This document shows, piece by piece, positions 7,128 to 16,600 of a DNA stretch of 44,342 nucleotides (the stretch's first letter is position 1; every line of letters begins with the position of its first letter). Both the position numbers and the translations under genes were made by a program. The notes beneath the pieces are model-generated. The model saw nothing but the letters and a program-made list of their open reading frames with translations, did not search any database and was not told the DNA's origin. Location: the NCBI GenBank assembly GCA_905214615.1, contig CAJMMX010000011.1, positions 1-44,342 on the forward strand. Reading direction: 5' to 3'. The stretch is from an uncultured bacterium (lineage in GTDB: Bacteria > Actinomycetota > Coriobacteriia > Coriobacteriales > Coriobacteriaceae).

Positions 7128-8339
7128 TTAAAGAGAGAATAGGCGTGCGGTGACCGTCTCTGGTATACCCTGGCTGTTGCGCACCGTGGCGTACGTAAGG
7201 AATGAGTCCGATTTTCCCGCCGTAGCTGGATAATCGCCATACTCCAGGGCTCGGTCGGGCGACAGAAGCGAGCCGTAGGTCTTAGCCGAAGTGTCAATCA
7301 AAAAATGCGACGCCTGGACTTTAACCAGGTATTTATTTTTCCTTCCCGCAACGCACGCGAGCGGCTCACGCGAAAGGAAGAGGTATGGCCCGCCCTCGTT
7401 ACCGATATAGGTGCCCATATTGCCCAGGCTACCCACACCGTTATACGTCGCCTCAATGGAGAACACGAAGGTGTCGCCCATATACACGGCCTCGAAAGGC
7501 GAAACCGACGAAGGAAGCACCAGCTGAGCTCGCTTCGTATTGTTGCCGTCAGTCAGGTCGATCGCCGTCATACCGTAATAGACGCCCTCATCATTGTGCA
7601 CGCGGGGCGAGATGGTCAGGATGCCATCGCTCACACGCGGGGCGGATGCGAAGCGGCCCGTCGACTTCCAAATAGTCTCAGGCTTGGACTCGCTGGGCGA
7701 CTGACGGTAGCAGTACGAATCGTTACTCGTCTTGCTGCCGCCGGACGAGGGCATCTTATACCAGATGACCGACGACCCATACGCTGTGAAGAGCGGCGGA
7801 TCGTAATTTTCGCCACCGCGATCGAGCTCGACAGCGTTGCCGGTAAGGGAGGAGCCTGCAAGGTTTTGCGCATAGAGTTTCCAAGACGCATTGGCAAAGT
7901 TCATCTCGACCCACGCGAACACGCCATCACCCGCGCGAACGTCGTAAAACGCATAACCGGTTCCCTCAACGGGATCCTCGATAAGTGTGGTAAGCGAGCC
8001 ATCGCCCAGGTTGAGCACACCAAGCGTATTGGCATGCAGGGCAGAAGCAGGCGCCATCATCGCGGCAGCGTAGTCGCCATCGCAGTAGTACAGCAGCGTG
8101 CCCAGCGGCAGCGTCCACGACGCCGCCGGCTCAAGATCGATATCAACAGCTTCGTACTCATCAGTGATCGAGACAATCTTCGAATCGTCCTTGATAACCT
8201 GCGGCTCGCCGGCGGCACCGTCGCTGGTGCCCGTTTTTTTCGAGCAACCGGCAAGCACCGTGGCAGCGCCCGCGGCAGCACCGCCGAGCACAAAGCCACG
8301 GCGCGATATTCCATTCTTGATGTGGTCGGCGATACCCAT
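7128..8339 (-). CDS. Tat-exported lipoprotein of unknown function
   Basis: The N-terminus combines a twin-arginine motif (SRRGF, Arg13-Arg14) with a lipobox LAGC (Cys32). This predicts folded export through Tat and lipid anchoring outside the membrane. The rest (about 370 residues) is rich in short beta-strand-like segments with recurring aromatic and Gly/Ser turns, as in beta-propeller proteins, but I cannot assign a named domain. Its ATG overlaps the stop of the upstream TSCPD gene (TAATG), so the two are translationally coupled. A cofactor-binding role would fit Tat export but is not shown. The product is not recognised. Confidence 0.75.
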   Translation of the reverse strand: MGIADHIKNGISRRGFVLGGAAAGAATVLAGCSKKTGTSDGAAGEPQVIKDDSKIVSITDEYEAVDIDLEPAASWTLPLGTLLYYCDGDYAAAMMAPASALHANTLGVLNLGDGSLTTLIEDPVEGTGYAFYDVRAGDGVFAWVEMNFANASWKLYAQNLAGSSLTGNAVELDRGGENYDPPLFTAYGSSVIWYKMPSSGGSKTSNDSYCYRQSPSESKPETIWKSTGRFASAPRVSDGILTISPRVHNDEGVYYGMTAIDLTDGNNTKRAQLVLPSSVSPFEAVYMGDTFVFSIEATYNGVGSLGNMGTYIGNEGGPYLFLSREPLACVAGRKNKYLVKVQASHFLIDTSAKTYGSLLSPDRALEYGDYPATAGKSDSFLTYATVRNSQGIPETVTARLFSL

Positions 8340-8602
8340 TAGGCGATCTCGGCGCGAGCGGCCTCGATAGCGCGTGTAAGCTGGTCGGCGCAGGAGGTCT
8401 TTTTCATACCGCAGGTATTACCGGCGAGAACCTCGATTACGCGATCAGCAGGAGCGCCCTCGACCAGCTTGGAGATAGCCTTGAGATTGCCGTCACAGCC
8501 GCCGGTAAACTCAACGCCCAGCACCTTGCTGCCATCGTCAGAGAGATTGAGGTGAATATTGCGAGAGCATACACCCTGCGGCTTGTAGTCAAAACTAATC
8601 AT
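8339..8602 (-). CDS. Small TSCPD-domain protein (TIGR03905-like)
   Basis: An 87-aa protein with cysteines at 12, 36, 64 and 71. It has the pattern of stand-alone TSCPD proteins: GVCSRNI near the start, GGCDGNL in the middle, and a C-terminal CGMKKTSCAD that corresponds to the TSCPD motif. The same domain is found at the end of some class II ribonucleotide reductases, where it is thought to bind metal. The free-standing form has no established role. It is the first gene of a pair with the Tat lipoprotein. A protein of this size with four conserved-looking Cys could bind a metal or Fe-S centre; that is inference. Confidence 0.8.
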   Translation of the reverse strand: MISFDYKPQGVCSRNIHLNLSDDGSKVLGVEFTGGCDGNLKAISKLVEGAPADRVIEVLAGNTCGMKKTSCADQLTRAIEAARAEIA

Positions 8603-8715
8603 TGAGATCCCCTCTCAGAAAGAAATTTCAGACGTCTATTATCCCCGCCTGGGCCGACTTATTATCGCAAGCACCGATTCAACATCCTACGATGCATGGA
8701 CTCGCGGGGGCAAGA

Positions 8716-10515
8716 TTAGCAGTCCGCACCCTGTGCGTGGACCGTGCGCTTCTCCCGATACATATTGTGGTCGGCGACACGATATACATCGGCCAGCGTA
8801 TTTCCAGCCGTCTCGACGGTCGCCACGCCAATCGATGCGCTGACCGTCAGGACCTCATCGCTTACCGCGGCAAGACCGAGACGAAGATCCTGTTCCAGCC
8901 CGAGCGCAGACTCGTTGTCAGTATGGGGGCAAACCAGCAAAAACTCGTCGCCGCCAAGGCGCATCGGCAGATAATCCGCACCAGCCACCCGCCGCAGCAC
9001 GGACGCCGTCCGTCGCAGCAGTTCATCCCCCATCTCGTGACCATAGATGTCGTTGGTCCGCTTGAGATAATTGCAGTCCAACATAATCACGCTCACGGGC
9101 AAGTCCTCGTTTACCAGGCTATCTCCGCGCGATTCAAGATAGTTGCGGTTGCGAAGCCCCGTCAGTTTGTCTTGATATGACAGCTCCTCGGCATGCTTGA
9201 CCATCGATATGTTGTGCGTCGCCACGACGACCGACTCCAGCCGGCCTTGCTCATCGCGATGCTGGGGGACAACCTGTAGCGAGTACCAAGCGCCTCGACA
9301 ATCTCGCACCTCGGCAGCCAAGTACGGTACGCCCTCCATACGTTCACGAAGCGAACTTATATCTACGAGTCCCACAACCGCTTCGCGGCTTTCGGGGCTC
9401 ACGATATCCCGGCAGACCGTGTCCATAAAGTCATATGCCTCGCTGTGCTCGGCAAATATTTTCGCTATCGCCGGCGACATATTGATCCCCTCGATCTCGA
9501 GGGTGTCGAGATGCAAAAGGAAGGTCGAATCGTAGATGGCGCTTATGGCATTGATAATGCCGAGCTGTTTATCCTTTTCGACCAAATTGCGGTGGTCAAC
9601 GATATTTCGAGCCAACAGCACCACGACCCAAAACGCAAGACACACCAAGACGCCGACGGCGACAAATGAAATCCTGTCAGACATGACCTCAGATTTGGGA
9701 TATAGCGCAAACAGGCGGTAGTCCTTATATGCCGCACGCACGGCATACCATTCGTCTCCTCGATATTCGATGCGCGTCAGGCCGTCGTCTTTCCACTCAA
9801 CTCCTACGCTGGTGAGGAGTCGGGCGAGCGACACGTCAGCATCGGCACTGTTGGATGAGACAATCTCCGCATCCTCCATAACAAGCACCGTGGGACCCTG
9901 GTGGAAGGTACTGTTCGAAAGCACGTCGGCTATGGCATATGAATAGTCGTCCGCCGTATCGGAAACAAGTGAGCGGTATGCCAGGGCAACGCCGTCGCCA
10001 TACGGAACAGCACAGACGGCAAAAACGACACCACGGCGCTCATCGACAGTTGAGTAGGTCACTTTGGAACCTTGATACATCGATGCGACCGGCGAACAGG
10101 CCAACTCATCTCGCCACAACATGAGCGGATCGCGACCATCGATGTCGTAGTGGGCAGCCATATGGCCATCGGAGTCCATGACCATCAGCCCCGAAAGGTT
10201 CTCGGCATGGACAAATTGCTCGATAAGATCGTCGTTAACCTCAACGCGATCAGAGGACAGGAACGTCACAAACGATTCGACCGCGGCGAGCAAATCGTGC
10301 GTCGCCTCGGTTTTTCTCCCCTGTTCGTAGCGGTCATATTTTTCGCAAGCGTTCTCCAAAAACACCATGGTTTCTTGGCCAAACCCAAGCGTTTTTTCGA
10401 GGCAGCGATGGGTTCCAACCGTATACAACAGGCCTAACAAGACGGCGCTGACAATAACGCTGGCAGCTATGACGTTCAGAGTCTTTCGACTCAAGCGGTG
10501 CTCATCAGTTGTCAT
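8716..10515 (-). CDS. Membrane diguanylate cyclase (extracytoplasmic sensor, PAS, GGDEF)
   Basis: It makes cyclic di-GMP from two GTP. A first TM (about 12-31) and a second (about 283-303) bracket an extracytoplasmic sensor of about 250 residues. A PAS-like region follows (about 320-430), then the GGDEF domain. The active-site motif is intact at residues 521-525 (RLGGDEFLLV). The RxxD product-inhibition site is absent from the expected place five residues upstream. The ATG overlaps the stop of the solute-binding protein gene in an ATGA, preceded by AAGGAGG. The two are therefore translated together, and the binding protein may supply the signal. No phosphodiesterase or c-di-GMP effector is in the window. 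Confidence 0.9.
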   Translation of the reverse strand: MTTDEHRLSRKTLNVIAASVIVSAVLLGLLYTVGTHRCLEKTLGFGQETMVFLENACEKYDRYEQGRKTEATHDLLAAVESFVTFLSSDRVEVNDDLIEQFVHAENLSGLMVMDSDGHMAAHYDIDGRDPLMLWRDELACSPVASMYQGSKVTYSTVDERRGVVFAVCAVPYGDGVALAYRSLVSDTADDYSYAIADVLSNSTFHQGPTVLVMEDAEIVSSNSADADVSLARLLTSVGVEWKDDGLTRIEYRGDEWYAVRAAYKDYRLFALYPKSEVMSDRISFVAVGVLVCLAFWVVVLLARNIVDHRNLVEKDKQLGIINAISAIYDSTFLLHLDTLEIEGINMSPAIAKIFAEHSEAYDFMDTVCRDIVSPESREAVVGLVDISSLRERMEGVPYLAAEVRDCRGAWYSLQVVPQHRDEQGRLESVVVATHNISMVKHAEELSYQDKLTGLRNRNYLESRGDSLVNEDLPVSVIMLDCNYLKRTNDIYGHEMGDELLRRTASVLRRVAGADYLPMRLGGDEFLLVCPHTDNESALGLEQDLRLGLAAVSDEVLTVSASIGVATVETAGNTLADVYRVADHNMYREKRTVHAQGADC

Positions 10516-11384
10516 GAATTTCCTCCTTGCCCGCCCGTCGTCGCTCCTGTCTTGTAATTGCCCACAATACGGTCAATCGTGCCATCTCGATCCATGTCGA
10601 ACAGCGCGGTATTGAGATCCTTTACGACCGATCCTTCATAGCCGTCATCAAACGCGACGCCCAGGTCAACCGTCATAACATTGTCGGCAAACACACGGTA
10701 AACGCCGGGATACTGAGCAACGAGTCGGTCAAGCGACTGGACATCCGCCATCCAGCAGTCAACGTACCCTTTGACTAGAGCGGCTTTGCAGAGTTCGGCA
10801 GAGCCATATGATTTGATTTGAACGTCCGACGAGACCCCCAGATCCCCCGCAAGCAATCGGCGTTCACTCACCGAACCCGCAATCACCGCAATGGTCTTAC
10901 TTCCATCGAGATGTGCCAAGGACTTGATGCCACTCGTTTTCTTGGCGGCAACCGAGACCGTCACGGTTAGATACGGCTCGGTCCAGTAATACTTATCCTC
11001 GCGATAACAGGGAGAATAGTCACACCACAGGCAATCGATATCACCGTTTTTGAGCAGCCGGTCGCGATCGTTCCAGTCAATATCGACAAACTGTGGCTTG
11101 AGCCCCGCACGCTTGCAGGCCTCGCGGGCGATGTCGATATCGATACCGGCGTAATCGCCCGTGGTATCGACATACACATAGGGGTCGTTATCCGTAACGC
11201 CGATTTTGAGCACCGGGAGATCTCTATCGGCTTCATTCGAGGAGGAAGAACTGCTTCGAACGGTATACGTCAGGGCGCCCGCACAGACGGCAACAAGGAG
11301 TATGAGCGTAAACGAGACGATGGTGGCCCGCTTGATGCGTCTGGGCACGTGCCCCCTTTCATCGAAACAGCAGTCGGAGTTCAT
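10512..11384 (-). CDS. Membrane-anchored amino-acid-type solute-binding protein (family 3)
   Basis: A bacterial extracellular solute-binding fold of the family that binds polar amino acids. It has LKIGVTDNDPYVYVD at the start of the mature domain, IDIDIAREACKRAGL, the WCDYSPCYRED stretch and a C-terminal MDRDGTIDRIVGNY. An N-terminal hydrophobic segment has no lipobox, so it should stay as a signal anchor with the domain outside. No ABC permease or ATPase is adjacent; it is instead coupled to a diguanylate cyclase. The open frame reaches 11441, but its first codons lie in the purB terminator. I use the ATG at 11384; a GTG at 11348 behind a G-run is the alternative. The ligand is unknown. Confidence 0.82.
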   Translation of the reverse strand: MNSDCCFDERGHVPRRIKRATIVSFTLILLVAVCAGALTYTVRSSSSSSNEADRDLPVLKIGVTDNDPYVYVDTTGDYAGIDIDIAREACKRAGLKPQFVDIDWNDRDRLLKNGDIDCLWCDYSPCYREDKYYWTEPYLTVTVSVAAKKTSGIKSLAHLDGSKTIAVIAGSVSERRLLAGDLGVSSDVQIKSYGSAELCKAALVKGYVDCWMADVQSLDRLVAQYPGVYRVFADNVMTVDLGVAFDDGYEGSVVKDLNTALFDMDRDGTIDRIVGNYKTGATTGGQGGNS

Positions 11385-11411
11385 TTTATTACCCGGGCGT
11401 ATATGCGACAG

Positions 11412-11447
11412 TAAAAAAAGCGCCTCGCCCAAGACGGGCAAGGCGCC
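11412..11447 (-). terminator. Terminator of purB
   Basis: A strong hairpin on the minus strand, GCGCCTTGCCC-gtct-GGGCGAGGCGC with one internal mismatch, is followed by seven Ts. It lies 43 nt after the purB stop and overlaps the over-extended 5' end of the next open frame. Confidence 0.9.
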
Positions 11448-11489
11448 AAAGGTTGAAATGCATCCGCAAGCGGTCGAATTAGGTTAACC

Positions 11490-12836
11490 CTACTCGAAGC
11501 TCAGCTGCTCCAGGCGATCGAAGACCGTATCGATGCGGGTGAGGAAGTCCCACGGATCAAAAATCTCGTCGAGCTTCTCCTGGCTGACGGTGCAGCGCGG
11601 ATCGGCCTCGAGACGCTCCTTAAAGGTGGGGCCAGAGACACAATCCTGCACCTCGTGCCAGGTGGCCATGGCGTTCTCCTGCACAATGGCGTACGCATCC
11701 TCGCGGGTGATACCCGTATCGACGAGGGCAAGCAGGACCTTGGAGGAGAAGATGAGGCCGCGGGTCTTGTTGAGATTGGCCATCATGCGGGCCGGATACA
11801 GCTGTAGGCCGTCGATAACGCGAATGAGGCACTGGAACATATGGTCAAGCGCGATAAAGCTATCGGCCTGGGCGACACGCTCGGCGGAAGAGTGCGAAAT
11901 GTCGCGCTCGTGCCACAGGGCGACGTTGTCGAAGGCGACCTGGGCGTTGGACTTCACGACGCGCGACAGACCGCAGACCTTCTCCATGGTGATGGGGTTA
12001 CGCTTGTGCGGCATGGCGGAGCTGCCCTTTTGGCCCTTGCGGAAGGGCTCCTCGGCCTCGAGTGTATCGGTCTTCTGCAGGTTGCGGACCTCGGTCGCGA
12101 TGCGCTCGCAGGTAGCCGCTGTAGTGGCAAGCACGCCGGCAAGATAGGCGTGGTGATCGCGGCTGATGACCTGCGTGGACAGCGGGTCGTGAACCAGACC
12201 CAGGTGCTCACAGACGTACTCCTCGACGAACGGCTCGATGGAGCTGTAGGTGCCGACGGCACCGGAGATGGCACCGAAGGCAACGTTCTTGCGAGCATCC
12301 TCAAGACGATCAAGGTCGCGCTTGAGTTCCCATGCCCAAGAGCCAAACTTCATGCCGAAGGTCATCGGCTCAGCATGGATGCCATGGGTGCGTCCGGCGC
12401 AGAGCGTATTGCGCTCCTCGAAGGCGCGGCGCTTGCAGATCACGCCGAGCTTCTTGACGTCCTCGATAATCAGGTCACACGCCTGAGTAAGCTGATAGCA
12501 CAGAGCAGTATCACCCAGGTCGGAGCTGGTCATACCGTAGTGAACCCAGCGACTAGGCTTGGGCTCGCCCTCGGGAACATCGGCGTCGATATATTCCTTC
12601 ATGTTGGTCAGGAAGGCGATGACATCGTGGCGCGTGACCTCCTCGATCTCATCGACCTTCGCCTTCTCAAAGTTGGCATGGTCGCGGATCCACTGGGCTT
12701 CGTCTTTAGAAATGCCGATCTTGCCGAGCTCCGCCTGGGCCTCGCAGGCCAGAACCTCGATCTCCTGCCAAATGGCATACTTGTTCTCGAGGGAGAAGAT
12801 ATGTCCCATCTCCGGGCGGGTATAGCGATCGATCAT
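11490..12836 (-). CDS. purB: Adenylosuccinate lyase
   Basis: It catalyses two fumarate-releasing steps of purine synthesis, SAICAR to AICAR and adenylosuccinate to AMP. The fumarase/aspartase-superfamily signature SSAMPHKRNP is intact, with the catalytic-loop serines at 272-273. TSSDLGDTA and GRTHGIHAEP are also present. Length is 448 aa, normal for the short PurB class. The frame extends to 12878, but AAGGAG lies 5 nt before the ATG at 12836, which gives MIDRYTRPEMG as in homologues. It appears monocistronic, with a strong terminator after it. Confidence 0.95.
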   Translation of the reverse strand: MIDRYTRPEMGHIFSLENKYAIWQEIEVLACEAQAELGKIGISKDEAQWIRDHANFEKAKVDEIEEVTRHDVIAFLTNMKEYIDADVPEGEPKPSRWVHYGMTSSDLGDTALCYQLTQACDLIIEDVKKLGVICKRRAFEERNTLCAGRTHGIHAEPMTFGMKFGSWAWELKRDLDRLEDARKNVAFGAISGAVGTYSSIEPFVEEYVCEHLGLVHDPLSTQVISRDHHAYLAGVLATTAATCERIATEVRNLQKTDTLEAEEPFRKGQKGSSAMPHKRNPITMEKVCGLSRVVKSNAQVAFDNVALWHERDISHSSAERVAQADSFIALDHMFQCLIRVIDGLQLYPARMMANLNKTRGLIFSSKVLLALVDTGITREDAYAIVQENAMATWHEVQDCVSGPTFKERLEADPRCTVSQEKLDEIFDPWDFLTRIDTVFDRLEQLSFE

Positions 12837-13068
12837 AGCGGCTCCTTTTTGGTTATTGGCACGTTGGTCGTAACTCAACCATTGTACCGTGCGCGGGTGC
12901 GAGTATGGGCAGCAGGCATTAACCTAACATTTTGGAATTGGAGCGGGCATGGGGACATCCGCGTATTTGCTTCGCAAATCCGCACCGGCTGCGGTCGATC
13001 TCCTCGGATTCACGGAGACGATGGGGAAGACTTTGTTGAATTGGCCGTCCCAAGGTCTCCCGCGCTCG

Positions 13069-13087
13069 ATGGAGCGGGCAACGGGAC
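13069..13087 (-). repeat. 19-bp copy of the tRNA-Gly 3' end
   Basis: Identical to 13260-13278, which spans the encoded CCA, the acceptor 3' strand and the first part of the T-stem of tRNA-Gly. It lies 191 bp from the real gene end. A diverged third copy starts at 12940. Confidence 0.8.
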
Positions 13088-13215
13088 GTCCGCGTATTTG
13101 CTTCGCAAATCCGCACCGGCTGCGGTCGCCTATCGGCGACCTTGCCTGCTCGCTATAAACGCTTCGCGTTTATTTAACGCTCGCACCCTGTCGGGTTCGA
13201 GTCCCGGCACTTTAT

Positions 13216-13251
13216 TGAAAAAGGCACAGTAACGAAACGTTACCGTGCCTG
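13216..13251 (-). terminator. Terminator of tRNA-Gly
   Basis: Minus-strand hairpin AGGCACgGTAACG-ttt-CGTTACtGTGCCT (13-bp stem with one mismatch) followed by five Ts, 10 nt past the encoded CCA. Confidence 0.85.
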
Positions 13252-13260
13252 AAATTCGAA

Positions 13261-13335
13261 TGGAGCGGGCAACGGGACTCGAACCCGCGAGTGTCAGCTT
13301 GGGAAGCTGATGCCTTACCACTTGGCGATGCCCGC
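13261..13335 (-). tRNA. tRNA-Gly (anticodon CCC), CCA encoded
   Basis: The minus strand gives acceptor GCGGGCA paired with TGCCCGC and discriminator T. The anticodon stem is TCAGC/GCTGA with loop TTCCCAA. The T-arm is GCGGGTTCGAGTCCCGT. CCA is encoded at 13261-13263. It is flanked by its own promoter and terminator. Confidence 0.95.
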
Positions 13336-13348
13336 ATATGTGGGGGAT

Positions 13349-13378
13349 AGTATAACGCGGTTGTCTTGTTCGATACAA
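13349..13378 (-). promoter_or_regulatory. Promoter of tRNA-Gly
   Basis: On the minus strand TTGTAT and TATACT are separated by 18 bp. The -10 ends 13 bp before the mature tRNA 5' end. Confidence 0.65.
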
Positions 13379-13632
13379 GGGTGGCGATGCTTGTTTTAGC
13401 TGTGGAGATTCGTTTGAAAATCGCGTCAATTGTGGAGACGAGGACCTTTGACTTCCTGTTCACCTTATCTTCTACCTGCGCTTTTGCTTGATTGTTGTAT
13501 TTGAGCTCAATTTGTCAGGAATTGGGCAAGCTTTTGGTCAGGCTCCGGTACTTACCCGCATGAACCTCGGGGGTAGCCTCATCCTACGCGTCGCAACCTC
13601 CCCATGCGGCGCACGAGGGATAAGGAGCAGCC

Positions 13633-16600
13633 ATGTCCAACGCACCCACGCACTCTGTCCACAGCGCAATCGCAACAGGTCCGCTGCTCCTGCTCCTCTT
13701 CCTGCTGTTCGGCTGCCTGGCACCGGGAGCCGCATTTGCCGTCGATGGCTACGACCAGCTCGGCTTCCGTACTATCAGCGATGATTGTGGGCCCTTCTTT
13801 ATCGGCAAGTATGAAGCTCAAGACGCCTCGATTGCCTACTGCATGAACCAGGAACGCCCCGGGCCCACCAAGCCGGGCGGTCCATGGCTCAACTTTGATC
13901 AAGGCTGGGTGTGGCTCGATGACGAGTTCGCGGCAATCGTTTGTCACGGATATCCTACCGCCACGTCGTTTGGCGGTTACCATCTTTCACCCGATCGCGC
14001 CCGCGCCGCCACCCAGCTTGCCGTATGGATGCTCAACGGCACTACCCATGTCGACGGCACCTACTCCTACACGACCGCTCAGGGCAAAACCAAGAGTGGG
14101 CACTTTACCGCCGACAATGAAGTCGTGGCGGCTGCGCGGTGGCTCCACGACAGCGCAAAATCAGGAAGCCTCAAAGCCGCTCCGCACCGCGCGCGGCGCT
14201 ATCTAGGAACCGTATCGGGCGGCAGCAGACGTCAAGACATGCTCTATGTACTGCCGGCGGTCTCTGTTTCCTTCCAAAAGCAGTCTGCAAACGCTGCCAT
14301 TACCAGCGGAAACAATACTTATCAGTTTGACGGGGCAACATTCGATGTTTTTGAGAGCGCCAGCGGCGCGCGTGTCGGCACCGTCCAGATGGACAGCAAC
14401 GGTCGAGCGCAGGCAACACTCCTACCCAACACGGCATACTACCTAGTTGAAACGAAGGCGCCGGCCGGCTATGTCCCCCGCCCCGATCGCGTTGCCTTTA
14501 CCACGACGGATAACGGCGGATACGTCACCATTGATGAACAACCCGGCACCATTACCTTGCGCATTGTAAAGCTCGACGCCGCAACGAATGCAGGCCCCCA
14601 AGTTGGGGCTTCGCTCGCAGGAGCAGAATTCGTGTGCGTATCGCAATCAACCCCTGGATGGACACAAACTCTCAGGACCGATGAAAGCGGTCGAGCTACC
14701 CTCACCGATGTCCCCCTGGGAACCTTTACCATCTATGAATCGAAGGCGCCCGAGGGCTATTTGCCCTCCGGTGACAGTTGGTCTTACACCGTTGGAGCCG
14801 ACCAGCTCGGCGATTCAGGCGTGGTCGAGATCGAATCTCGCGTTTCCGATATCCCCATTGCGTTTAACCTTGAGATTTCCAAATTCAAGGATTACGGCAA
14901 TAGCGATCAATCCGGCCTGGAGCAGCCGGCAGGAGATGTTGTCTTTGAGGTTGTCAGTAACAGCTCTCAGCAGGTTGTTGGCACACTGACTACAAACATC
15001 TATGGCTTTGCCTCCACCAAAGACCAGCCCGAAGCATGGTTCGGCACAGGCAAGCGACCAGCCGGTGTCCACGGAGCCGTCCCATACGACCGCGCCGGCT
15101 ACACGGTTCGTGAGGTTCCAGAAACCATCCCCGAGGGTTTTAAACGTGCGGGGGAATGGACCGTCGAGGCCAATCAGATTTCCGACGGCGCCGAGCTTCA
15201 ATATATCGTGGACAACCACGCTCTGTCGACGCATCTCCAGATTGTAAAACGCGATGCCCAAACAGGCGCCTCTGTTCCCCTAGCCGGATTCACCTTCCAA
15301 CTCCTCGACAGCAATCACAAACCTGTCTCACAAACATGCTGGTATCCAGCATATAACGTAATGGACACCTTTACGACTGACGCGACCGGCACCGTCACAC
15401 TGCCCGAATCGCTCGTGCCGGGCACCTATTATGTACGCGAAACCTCGGCCAAAGAGCCCTATCTTGTCGGCGGAGAGATCGAGGTAAACATACCCGCCGA
15501 TATAAACCTAACGCCCGTTGCAATCGTCTCGTATTATGACCACGCCGCGACCGGAAACATCAGGATCGTTAAAACCGATGCCGTAGACGGCAGCAGCCTC
15601 GCGGGCGCCATCTTTGAGATCCGTGCCTCAGGTGATATCGTGCGCCCCGACGGTAGCATTGCCGCGCTCGACGGCGAGGCTGTCGCTACCGTCACGACGG
15701 ATGAAACTGGAGAAGCACGCGCGGACGACCTCCCGCTGGGATCTGGCACCGCACGCTACGAGGTTGTCGAGACTCAAGCGCCGACCGGCTTCTTGCTCGA
15801 CCGGACGCATCATATCGTCGACCTTACCTATGCCGACCAGAAAACACCCGTTGTGGAAGCACGGCTTAACGTATCCGACGATTACACCAAGGTTGATATC
15901 TCCAAGGTCGATGCAAGCGGAGAGCAGGAAGTGAAAGGCGCACAGCTCACCTTATATGGTCCCGATAAAACCGAAATAGACTCCTGGACCTCATCCGACA
16001 AGCCGCACCGCATCGAACATCTTGCACCCGGTACCTACTCGTTGCGCGAAACGATGTCTCCGCGGACCTATGACCTTGCCGAGGAGATAACGTTTGAAAT
16101 AAAGGATACGGGAGAAGTCCAATCCGTCGCGATGAAGGATGCGCCCATCGAGATCAAAGGACAGGTCGACAAGCGTCAGGAACTTGTCCAACCTATCGGG
16201 AAGGGTCTGTTGGCTAACGGCGATGGAAAAAACCGCGCCGCGATGCAAACCAATACGGATGGGCTTTTCTCCTATACCATCGATGCTCGAAACGATTCCG
16301 CTACTTGGGTTGATGAGTTTACGATTACCGATGATCTTGAGTGCGCCAAAGACGGCACGGCGAGATTCGTCTCAATCGAAACCCCCGTCGCCATCGGCGA
16401 CCTCAACGGTCTGTGCAACGTGTGGTATCGCACGACGCCGTTGGACTCGACAGACGTCGATGAGCCGGCAAACGCGACGCTTGGCGATGGGCACGAAAAT
16501 CCTTGGCTTGAGTCAGACGAAGTAAAAGAGAGTCTGGGTGAAGATTGCCGCCTCGTCGATTACGACGGCTGGCACCTCTGGAAGGCGGATGTCTCGACCA

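Larger units (their letters stand above)
12879..13260. repeat. tRNA-Gly-associated hairpin repeat region
   Basis: No gene is supported here. Two 58-bp copies (12940-12997 and 13071-13128, three mismatches) each begin with a fragment of the tRNA-Gly 3' end, GGAGCGGGCA. They continue into the hairpins ATTTGC-ttc-GCAAAT and CCGCA-ccggc-TGCGG. After the second copy come GTCGCC/GGCGAC and AAACGC-ttc-GCGTTT hairpins, then an inverted T-arm-like GGGTTCGAGTCCCG (about 13193-13206), then the tRNA terminator. The same order of parts is present beside tRNA-Lys. Confidence 0.65.

Noticed and set aside
10512..11441. Start of the solute-binding protein at 11441
   Set aside because: The first 19 codons lie in the stem and T-tract of the purB terminator. 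Inner starts at 11384 or 11348 are more plausible.
12940..13130. Repeats considered as a CRISPR array
   Set aside because: Only two units, with the repeat continuing into hairpins and no regular unique spacers. The first bases are tRNA-derived and no cas gene is present.
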